Assembly (NCBI GenBank): GCA_903908495.1
Contig: CAIVSK010000191.1
Span: forward strand, 1-64,000
DNA: 64,000 nt
Source of the DNA: Akkermansiaceae bacterium
GTDB taxonomy: Bacteria > Verrucomicrobiota > Verrucomicrobiia > Verrucomicrobiales > Akkermansiaceae
Direction: 5' to 3'
Shown here in pieces: positions 42,277-49,868 of the stretch (its first letter is position 1; the number at the start of each line of letters is the position of its first letter). The notes under the pieces are model-generated. The model was not told where the DNA came from and made no database searches. It worked only from the letters and a program-made list of their open reading frames with translations. The position numbers and the translations under genes are program-made.

Positions 42277-45200
42277 GGGGGGACAAGGGTGTCCCCCCTC
42301 CGCCGCCGCAACAGGCCGGCACCCAGCAACAATCCGGCCAGGGCCGTGGTGGGCTCGGGCAGGGTGGTGTAAAGCAGGTTCGTGCCCGAAATCGTGAACC
42401 GGCCACGGCTGTTGACCGGGTAGCTGCCGGTGTCCACACTGGCGAAGGCACCGCTGAAGCCGTCTCCAAAGATGGCCGACATCGCCCAGGTGTGAGTGGT
42501 ATACGGAGCGCTCCAGAATGCGTCACTCATTGTAACACCCGCGCCGAAAACGATCTTGAAGACGGTGCTGCCGGTATCAACGCTGACCTCGCCTCCACCG
42601 CCCACCATGTCAAAGCCGGTGGACACCGAGTTTGCGCTCAAGTCCCATTCAAAGATTGAGCCAGAGGCAAAATGGAGGCTGCTGGCGAAATTCAGCGTGC
42701 CAACCGCACCCATCTCTCCCGGCGCAAGCGTGCCGCCCGCGTTGATCGTGGTGGCCCCCCCCACCGTGCCGGTGCCCGCAAGGTTGCCGGAGACCGAGAC
42801 GGCGCCGCTCGCCAAACGCTCGTCGCCGTCAATCACCAGAGTGCCGCCATTGACGGTGGTTTTTCCGCGGTAGGTATTGGCACTACTCAGTGTCAGCGTG
42901 CCGGCACCATCCTTGGTCAGCGCACCAGTCTTGAGGGGGCCCACAGCCAGCGCGTTGTTCAGAGTGACCTGATTGCCGTTGGTGTTGAAGGTGGCCGTCA
43001 CACCGTCTTCAATCATCACGCTGCGGGCGACGCCGGCACCACTGCCGGTGGTGATGTCCTGCGTGTTACCCGCATCCCAGCGCAGGGTGGCATTGCCGGT
43101 GATGTCCAACACCCCGCCGCCGATCGCGCCATTGACAAAGCCCAGGGTGCCGCCGGAGACCGTCGTGCCTCCGCTATAGCCGCCAAATGTGAGATAGCTG
43201 TTGGTTTGGGGATCACTGTTGTGAGAATTGGTTAGATCCCAGGTGCCGGCACCCGACTTCACAAGGCTGCTGTGACTGCCATTGCCGTCGTTATACTCCT
43301 GCAAGTTGATGGCGAACGTGTTGTTATCGCTGTTGGTGCCGGTGAGAGTGAGAGCGCGGCTGCCGGGATTTGCCCACGGGTCGACATTGGTCGTGCTGTG
43401 GGTAAAGTTCATACTCGCCCCCGCGCCGCCTGATGCATCAAGGGTCCCTCCATTGAGCCCGACGCGAAGGTTGCGGTCCGTGCTCTGCGCGGTGGCACCG
43501 GTGTATTGGAGGGTGCCGCCCTCAAGATAGATGCCGACCAGAGTGACGGCCTCGCCGCCCAGTGCGCGATTGCCGAGACTTCCGGCCACGCCGTAATTGC
43601 TCAACGTCGCTACATTGACCGTGCCTGCGTCTATGGTCGTCACCCCGGCATAGGTGTTGGCACCATTGAGGAAAACGGTTCCGCCGCCCGCTTTCGTCAA
43701 GTTTGATAGGCTGGTGTTGTCGGCGATGACCGAATTGATGGTCAGGTTCTTCACGGAATAATTGTAAAGCATCAACTCACCACCCGCCGCGTTGGCAGTG
43801 AGTGTGCCGTTTCTGGTGCCACTGCCGATGGTTAGGGCGCTGGCCCCGGAGGCGTTGAGGATGCCTCCCGTCCGCAAGGTCTGATCAGCGGGATCAATGG
43901 TGACGCCGCCCAGGGGCAAATTATTGCCAGTGGCGGAATTGGTCAGCGTGTTGATCGCCGTGGTGCCCGCGACCAAGGTGATGGCTGCGGCGGTGCCACT
44001 GCCCTCGCTGATTTGGACATTATTCGCAGCGGCATTGACGATGCCCTTGGTGCCGGAACTGAGGCGCGTGACCGTCTGGCCGTAGGTGGTGAGGGCCGCG
44101 ACAGACGCGTTTGAGCCGGCGGTGTAGGTGGCCCAGTTCGTTTCACCGACCGTGGCCCAGCTGCCGATGATGCCGTTCACCAACGCCGGAGCCGTCGCCA
44201 GCCGCAGGTTGTTGTCGTTGCTGGTGGCTGTGGGATTACCCGTGCCTCCGCCAAAGTTCACGACCCCACCCGCGCCCGCCACTCTGCCCAATGCTGCAAA
44301 CTTCAGGACGGACGACCCTCCGGAGCCAGAGGCATCCGTGCTGACGCTCGAGGCACCAAAATTGATGGCAAGCGCGCCCGCGCTTTCCGCGTAGCTGCTG
44401 CTGTCAGCAGCATGGACAAAGGCAAACGTGCCGCCATTCATGGTCACACCCGCGGTGCCTATGCGCCCAGTACCGTTAGACAGGCTGTTATCCAGCTTCA
44501 GCGTCCCGCCGCCGCCGATTGTAACCCCCGAGGACCCGCCGATCGCACCGCTGGTACCCGTCAAGGTAAGTGTGCCCCCGCTGACCGTCGTCACGCCGGT
44601 GTAGCTGCTCGCGCCGGTCAGTGTCAGTGTGCCCGCCCCGGCCTTGGTCAGACCGAAACCACCGCCGAGCTGGTTGCTGGCAGTTAGATTTTGACCGGCA
44701 TCGGTCACGGTCCATGTCTGATTGGCACCGAGTTCGATCGGGCTGCTGATCGTGTGGTTTCCCGATCCGCTCGCCACCGTAACTCCCGTGGCGGATGAAG
44801 TGGGCTTGATCGTCAATGTGTTGCTGCCGCCGATGCCGACCCCCGCCGTCGCATTGCTACCAAACGTCAACGTCTTGATTGTCATGTCTTCGCCCAGCGT
44901 CGTGCTGGCCGAATTCGCTGCGCTGGCATTGAAGATCACGTCAGTGGCGGCCCCGACTTTGCCGCCGGCATTGGCACCGTTGCTACTGGTGGCAAAGTTG
45001 CTGATGTTTGAATTGCCACCGCTGAACGAATCCCACAACCCGTCGTTGCTGCCTTTCCAGTAGGCGGTGGTGGGCGCAGCATTGGCCGTTTCGGTGAGAT
45101 CCAGATTATTGCCGGAAACCTGCAGCGCCAGCGTGCAGCCACTGAAATTCCCGCTGGTGGCATCCAGCAGCAGGCCGCTCAGCGCCCCGCCGGCGGCGGC

Positions 45201-46157
45201 TGTCGACGAGCTGATGAGTGTCTGGGTCGTCCCCGAAAGATGCCCGAGTCCTGTTAGCCGCAGCAGCCCCCCGCCCGCCCCAATACCGAGCCGCGCGTTC
45301 GTGCCCAGAACGATGCAGTCGGCACTCGCCCCGACATCAAAACTCAGAATGCTGCTATTGCCCGCGGTCCCGCCGATCCCGAGAACTGTCGTCGCGCTCG
45401 TCTTATTGCCGAAGCTGAGGCTGCCAATGGCCGCGTCGCTCAGGTCAAGCGCCCCACGGTCCGCGTCGGACCTGCCACTCGCCAGGGTCACCATACCCAG
45501 GCTGGTTGTGCCGATAGAGCCGGTGCCACCCAGGCTCGCGCCGCCGCCCACGCCGATCGCGGTGCCGCCAAGCGAGCCGTTGATCACCAACCTGCCGGCG
45601 CTCACGGTGGTGGCACCGCTGTAACTGCTAGCTCCGCTTAGGGTCAAAGTGCCAATCCCCGCCTTGACCAGGTTCGCGCTTCCCCCTGAAAGCGCGACAC
45701 CAATGGACACCGGCACGCCTGCGGTTGATATCCTGGTGGTATTGGCTGTGCTTGAGCTGGAACCACCGAGCACCAGCCCATTCGCCCCCGTGGTCAAGAT
45801 GCTCCAACCCTCCCCGCTTGAACTGGTGAAAGTGATGTCCCCCACCGTGACGTCCTGACGCCTAACGTCCACGGCACCGCCGGCACCTCCAACGAAAATG
45901 GCATTGCTGCCTGAAACCCAAGCATTGTTCTCACCGCCCCCATTGTTCCAGAGCTTGTCGCTGTTGCTAGTACTCCAGTGCTGGCCGCTCGATCCGCTCC
46001 ACGTCTCATCGCCGGCATGCAGGCCCGGACACAACACTGCTAACAAGCTCAACCCTCCTGCCCCGAATTTCCAAACCCTTGGTCCTAACGGCGGCCTGCC
46101 AGCACAGAGGACCACTCGGAAGCATGCACCGAACAATTCACGGGACAATTTAAACAT
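42234..46157 (-). CDS. PEP-CTERM autotransporter-type beta-strand repeat protein
   Basis: A 1,307-residue exported surface protein. The N-terminal signal region ends near 'CPGLHAGDETWSGS'. The body consists of PATR-type (autotransporter-associated beta-strand) repeats such as 'TLTLSGASSYSGATTVSAGR', 'TLTLTGASSYTGVTTVSGGT', 'VFLNGANTYAGVTTIDAGT' and 'TLSSANTYRGKTTVNGGT', predicted to form a long beta-helix. It ends with a PEP-CTERM sorting signal, 'LPEPTTALAGLLLGAGLLRRRR', read by exosortase. No exosortase gene is in the window. Unusually, 20 residues (GDTLVPP...VSQ) follow the arginine cluster and are encoded by hairpin/repeat DNA. A stretch of upstream palindrome may regulate it. Confidence 0.88.
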   Translation of the reverse strand: MFKLSRELFGACFRVVLCAGRPPLGPRVWKFGAGGLSLLAVLCPGLHAGDETWSGSSGQHWSTSNSDKLWNNGGGENNAWVSGSNAIFVGGAGGAVDVRRQDVTVGDITFTSSSGEGWSILTTGANGLVLGGSSSSTANTTRISTAGVPVSIGVALSGGSANLVKAGIGTLTLSGASSYSGATTVSAGRLVINGSLGGTAIGVGGGASLGGTGSIGTTSLGMVTLASGRSDADRGALDLSDAAIGSLSFGNKTSATTVLGIGGTAGNSSILSFDVGASADCIVLGTNARLGIGAGGGLLRLTGLGHLSGTTQTLISSSTAAAGGALSGLLLDATSGNFSGCTLALQVSGNNLDLTETANAAPTTAYWKGSNDGLWDSFSGGNSNISNFATSSNGANAGGKVGAATDVIFNASAANSASTTLGEDMTIKTLTFGSNATAGVGIGGSNTLTIKPTSSATGVTVASGSGNHTISSPIELGANQTWTVTDAGQNLTASNQLGGGFGLTKAGAGTLTLTGASSYTGVTTVSGGTLTLTGTSGAIGGSSGVTIGGGGTLKLDNSLSNGTGRIGTAGVTMNGGTFAFVHAADSSSYAESAGALAINFGASSVSTDASGSGGSSVLKFAALGRVAGAGGVVNFGGGTGNPTATSNDNNLRLATAPALVNGIIGSWATVGETNWATYTAGSNASVAALTTYGQTVTRLSSGTKGIVNAAANNVQISEGSGTAAAITLVAGTTAINTLTNSATGNNLPLGGVTIDPADQTLRTGGILNASGASALTIGSGTRNGTLTANAAGGELMLYNYSVKNLTINSVIADNTSLSNLTKAGGGTVFLNGANTYAGVTTIDAGTVNVATLSNYGVAGSLGNRALGGEAVTLVGIYLEGGTLQYTGATAQSTDRNLRVGLNGGTLDASGGAGASMNFTHSTTNVDPWANPGSRALTLTGTNSDNNTFAINLQEYNDGNGSHSSLVKSGAGTWDLTNSHNSDPQTNSYLTFGGYSGGTTVSGGTLGFVNGAIGGGVLDITGNATLRWDAGNTQDITTGSGAGVARSVMIEDGVTATFNTNGNQVTLNNALAVGPLKTGALTKDGAGTLTLSSANTYRGKTTVNGGTLVIDGDERLASGAVSVSGNLAGTGTVGGATTINAGGTLAPGEMGAVGTLNFASSLHFASGSIFEWDLSANSVSTGFDMVGGGGEVSVDTGSTVFKIVFGAGVTMSDAFWSAPYTTHTWAMSAIFGDGFSGAFASVDTGSYPVNSRGRFTISGTNLLYTTLPEPTTALAGLLLGAGLLRRRRGDTLVPPERRTGPPLPMVSQ
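42277..42298. terminator. Perfect 9-bp-stem hairpin at the end of the PEP-CTERM gene
   Basis: GGGGGGACA-AGGG-TGTCCCCCC, directly beside the family B repeat and inside the final codons of the PEP-CTERM gene (encoding GDTLVPP). There is no T-tract. It may be part of the inserted repeat and not a true terminator. Confidence 0.45.
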
Positions 46158-46818
46158 GGCATTGAAAAACTAACGAACTAACGAATCTCCGAACCGACTT
46201 CATGGAAAACTCCTGACTTTGGCCCCATTTCCATGGGTGGAACAAGAAGCCAATGGTTGGACTTAGGTCGTAGATTCTTCTACTCTGGTAGAAATTCTAT
46301 CAGCACGCACGGACATCGCTTCTAGCCGCTACTTCATGCAAATCTATCAGCAATTCCCACTAGGCACACCAACCTCTATCCGGTTTCAGTGACCCCAGAG
46401 CCTCGCAATCCGGGCCCCTGAATGAGCCGCCTCGAATCACGGAAAAGCCGCAAGCACCGCTATTATTGCCTATTTCGCGAACAACTGAAAACACCTCTTG
46501 CCGTCCACCGTGCCTCTCACCCCAGGGAATCCTCCTTGCGGCAATCCACCGCCCCCCACTCGCTGCCTGCAGATGGGGCTGCCACCCGCCCGCCGGCCCC
46601 TGCGACGGGCCGGGGCGTGGATTGGTCGATCTAACATCATCCAGCCGGCAGTATCACTCCACCTGCCGGTTCATTCCATTATCGCGCAAGCCGCTTCCTC
46701 CGCGCCAAAGCCACCAGCCACCGTTATCAGAAATTCAGCCAGCCCCATCGACGTCCACCTCCTCCTCCTCCTCCTCCCGGCCCTCCCGCCCCGCAAGCCA
46801 TTTCCCTACCACCCCTCC
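46158..46818. other. Large divergent intergenic region
   Basis: A 661-bp gap between the PEP-CTERM gene and the mutarotase-like gene, transcribed apart. It is more AT-rich than its surroundings near 46160-46420. It should hold both promoters. The ORF track reads it open on the plus strand from 46498, but that part is Pro-rich and lacks any family character, so I place the downstream start at 46819. A small palindrome is listed separately. Confidence 0.5.
46271..46299. promoter_or_regulatory. Palindrome in divergent promoter region
   Basis: TAGA-ttc-TTCTAC-tctg-GTAGAA-at-TCTA: a 6-bp perfect inverted repeat flanked by a further 4-bp pair. Its position about 115 bp upstream of the PEP-CTERM start, in the AT-rich part of the gap, fits an operator for one or both divergent genes. 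No regulator is encoded nearby. Confidence 0.4.
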
Positions 46819-48348
46819 ATGAACCTCAGCCCCCACCTTCATGGCCACGCAATCCATTGCAAGGCCCCAGCCAGCATCACACCACCACGCGGCCTGTCGC
46901 GCTGGATCACCGGTATGCTGGTGGCGGCGCAGATCAGCACGACTCTCGCCGCCACAACCCCGCCGGGCGCGTACGATTTCGGCGACACGCCGATTCGTTA
47001 TCTGGAGAACGCCCGGCTGAAACTCGGAATCAACCTGCAGGCAGGCGGGGCGGTGACTTACCTCGAGGACAAGCAACTCAACAGCGGCAACATGATCAAC
47101 AGCAGCGATTGGGGACGGCAGATCCAACTTTCCTACTACAGCGGGCCAGCCCCTTTCATAGGCCCTAACGGCGAGAAACCGGCACCCGAGTGGGCCGGAC
47201 TCGGCTGGAACCCGATCCAGGCCGGCAGCGTGGGACGGATCGCGTCGAAAACCATCGGCTTCGAGCAGGCCTCTGACTTTCTGCGGGTGCGATGCATTCC
47301 CATGCAATGGCCCCATGCCAACTTGCCGGCGGAGTGCGTGTTTGAGGTGATCTATCGGCTAGCTGGCACCCATGCCATCCTGATGGAGGCTCGCATCATC
47401 AACCAGCGGGCCGACCACACCCAATACCCGGCCCGCCATCAGGAAATGCCCGCGCTTTACACCAATGGTCCGTGGTACCGACTCGTCACTGCCGGCGGGG
47501 ACCCACCGTTCACCACCGCGCGCATCACCACCATCGTCGATAAAGACGACACCAAGGGCTGGCCGTGGGAAACGTTCCACGCCCCGGAACATTGGGCCGC
47601 GCTGGTCAATGCGGCTGGCACCGGCGTGGGACTGTTCCAACCGGACACCTGCGCGATGACCGGCGGCTTCTCCGGGGGCGACGCGCTCAAAGGCAAGGGC
47701 GGCCCCACCGACGGCCAAACCGGCTACTTGTCTCCCATCGCCAAACGCATCATCGACCACAACATCGACTGGACCTACCGCACACATATCATCGTCGGTA
47801 GCTTGGACGAGATCCGCGACTATGCCCGCCAACAACCGCGCCAGCCCTTGTCCTGGACGTTCCGCTCAGATCGCTTAGGCTGGAGCTACGACGACGCCAC
47901 GGACGCCGGATGGCCCATCCGCGACGGCCTGAAGCTGACCTATCAAAAATCCCCCGGTGGGGCGATGGCGTCCGACATCATCTACTGGAAGGCGGAGGAT
48001 GCACCCGTGCTGGAGATTGAGGCCTCCTTCCAGTTCGGCGAACCGGAACAAGAGCGGCAGGCGGAGGTGATCATCCAGCCCTGCGGAGCGGCGGACCAAA
48101 CCAGCTTCCCGGCGTGGCAACTGCAGGATCCCAAGTGGAAAGCAGCAGCAGCACAGAAGCGCCTGGACTTCCCCCCTGCTCCCGCCATCAACATCCCTTT
48201 GAGCGTGCGGGGCGACGGCAAAATGCATACCTATTCCTTGAAACTGAATGAGATCCCTAACTATCATGGCGGCATGAAACAACTCCGACTGCGCTTCCCG
48301 CCCACCGCCGGAACCGCCGAAGTCCGCCGCATCTCACTGATCCGCTGA
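46819..48348 (+). CDS. Secreted mutarotase-like carbohydrate protein, unassigned
   Basis: A 509-residue protein with a likely N-terminal export signal (hydrophobic segment 'WITGMLVAAQISTTLAATTP' about residues 33-52; the start is uncertain). The segments 'LENARLKLGINLQAGGAVTYL' (in part), 'NMINSSDWGRQIQLSYYSGP' and 'NPIQAGSVG' resemble galactose-mutarotase-like beta-sandwich proteins found in glycan-degradation clusters. No catalytic residues could be assigned. The C-terminal 160 residues look like a second beta-sandwich. It leads a co-oriented run with an SGNH esterase 42 nt downstream. I infer a glycan-binding or glycosidase-accessory role. Confidence 0.6.
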   Translation: MNLSPHLHGHAIHCKAPASITPPRGLSRWITGMLVAAQISTTLAATTPPGAYDFGDTPIRYLENARLKLGINLQAGGAVTYLEDKQLNSGNMINSSDWGRQIQLSYYSGPAPFIGPNGEKPAPEWAGLGWNPIQAGSVGRIASKTIGFEQASDFLRVRCIPMQWPHANLPAECVFEVIYRLAGTHAILMEARIINQRADHTQYPARHQEMPALYTNGPWYRLVTAGGDPPFTTARITTIVDKDDTKGWPWETFHAPEHWAALVNAAGTGVGLFQPDTCAMTGGFSGGDALKGKGGPTDGQTGYLSPIAKRIIDHNIDWTYRTHIIVGSLDEIRDYARQQPRQPLSWTFRSDRLGWSYDDATDAGWPIRDGLKLTYQKSPGGAMASDIIYWKAEDAPVLEIEASFQFGEPEQERQAEVIIQPCGAADQTSFPAWQLQDPKWKAAAAQKRLDFPPAPAINIPLSVRGDGKMHTYSLKLNEIPNYHGGMKQLRLRFPPTAGTAEVRRISLIR

Positions 48349-48390
48349 AATCATGGGCTCACCACTACGTGAGCTGTAACCACCCAACTT

Positions 48391-49377
48391 ATGAAAATCC
48401 ATCCCATCGCTCTCGCGATCCTGTTCAACGTCAGCCTTGCCAGCATTGGCCAATCCCAAACGGCCGAGGTGCCGGCGGATCGCCAGACTCCAACCGTACC
48501 TGCCACAACCTCCGTTGGAAGGGTTGACCTCCTGGCCGGAAAGCGGGTCATGATCCTCGGCGACAGCATCACTCAGGACGGCACTTATGTGAGTTATCTC
48601 GAATATTTTCTGGCAAAATGCCATCCGGGCAAATCATTCGACATCATCAACGTCGGTCTCGCCAGCGAAACCGCCTCGGGCCTATCCGAAGCCGGTCATG
48701 CCGGCGGGGCCTTTCCCCGCCCCTGTGTTCACGAACGACTCCAGCGGGCCCTCGATGCGGTCAAGCCGCAGATGGTCGTCGCCTGCTATGGCATGAACGA
48801 CGGGATCTATCAGCCCTACAGCGAGGCGAACATGACAGCCTTTCAGGACGGCATCACCAAGCTTGCCGATGGCTGCCGGGCCGCTGGCTCGCGGGTGATC
48901 CTGGTCACACCGCCGGTGTTTGAGGGTGGTGCCTACGACGAGGTGCTAAGCAAATTCTCCGAGTGGGAGGTGGCTCATCCGCCCAAGGGTGTCATCGCGG
49001 TTGCCGATCTGCATACCGCAATGGGCAAGGCACGCGCCCAACGGCGGAGGGAGGCCCCCGAGTTCCGCCTCACCAACGACAATGTCCATCCCGGTGAACT
49101 CGGCCACGTTGTGATGGCACAATCGATCCTGCAAGGCCTCGGCATTCCCATGCCACAGGGCACAGCGGAAGAGCTTCTAACATCTGCACATGGCGACCCG
49201 CTGTTCAGCCTTGTCTGCAAACATCGCAGCACCCGCTCCAACGGTTGGCTCAACCACATCGGTTACACCCGTGAACGCAGAGTCGCCCCCAAGACCGGCG
49301 ACATCGATGCCGTGGAAACCGCCGCCAAACAAATCCAGGCCAAAATCGATGAGATGACCCGGACGCGTGAGAAGTGA
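48391..49377 (+). CDS. Secreted SGNH/GDSL hydrolase
   Basis: A 328-residue exported esterase of the SGNH superfamily, often an acetyl- or acyl-esterase acting on decorated polysaccharides. The signal peptide is about residues 1-23. Block I is 'VMILGDSITQDGTY' (catalytic Ser), block III contains 'CYGMNDGIYQ' (Asn), and block V is 'TNDNVHPGELGHVVMA' with the Asp-His pair. The glycine of block II is likely in 'NVGLASETASG'. It lies in the glycan-degradation cluster just after the mutarotase-like gene. Confidence 0.88.
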   Translation: MKIHPIALAILFNVSLASIGQSQTAEVPADRQTPTVPATTSVGRVDLLAGKRVMILGDSITQDGTYVSYLEYFLAKCHPGKSFDIINVGLASETASGLSEAGHAGGAFPRPCVHERLQRALDAVKPQMVVACYGMNDGIYQPYSEANMTAFQDGITKLADGCRAAGSRVILVTPPVFEGGAYDEVLSKFSEWEVAHPPKGVIAVADLHTAMGKARAQRRREAPEFRLTNDNVHPGELGHVVMAQSILQGLGIPMPQGTAEELLTSAHGDPLFSLVCKHRSTRSNGWLNHIGYTRERRVAPKTGDIDAVETAAKQIQAKIDEMTRTREK

Positions 49378-49868
49378 GACGTGCGCGGTCTTCACCAAAG
49401 CCCCGTGCAACGACAAACTTCCGTGGCCGATTGCCATGAACCTAGAAAGCAAAATTGGAGCCACGGATTTCACGGAATACACGGATAAAGAAAGAGTTAT
49501 GGATTTTATGGCATTCACCTCTTGGGGTAGCCTGAGATTTGATAGATCAAGCTCCTCTTTTCCGTGTAATCCTCTTCAATCCGTTAAATTTGCCTGAATA
49601 TTTGAAATGCAGTCAGTCAGGCTATCTCGCTGCGCTCGGTTGTGGTAAGAAACGCCGCTGCAACCCATTCCATTTTCCATTTTAGGATAATGCGGCGGCG
49701 CAAACGAGAGGATATTGTCCATTTCGCGCAATCCAATGGCGATATTGCGAATGCCCGCAATCGCGGCTTGCCGCAACGCGTAGTTTCAGCCCATCTGGTT
49801 CCTGACCTCTGCTGCATCGCCCATTGCCCCTTGGATAGCCCGCCGATCAATCCGCCCCCGTCCCAACC
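49378..49868. other. Intergenic region, mostly family A repeat
   Basis: A 491-bp gap in the middle of the glycan cluster. Bases 49433-49685 are a family A repeat. The remaining 180 bp before the glycosidase gene hold no recognised feature but should carry its promoter. Confidence 0.6.
49433..49685. repeat. Dispersed palindromic repeat, family A, copy 2
   Basis: A 253-bp element starting GCCATGAACCTAGAAAGC and ending CCATTTTCCATTTTAG. The left arm is CACGGATTTCACGGAATACACGGATAAAG and the right arm CTTCAATCCGTTAAATTT. Bases 49589-49645 are a 57-bp segment (TTTGCCTGAATATTTGAAAT ... CTCGGTTGTGG) that matches copy 3 at all but one position and is absent from copy 1. The small ORFs called across it are artefacts. 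Confidence 0.9.

Noticed and set aside
49576-49776. Small minus-strand ORFs ending 'NRAQRDSLTDC...SNIQAN' here and at 59762-60085
   Set aside because: The near-identical peptides come from the shared 57-bp repeat module. No start or RBS supports translation, and both frames run into non-coding repeat DNA.
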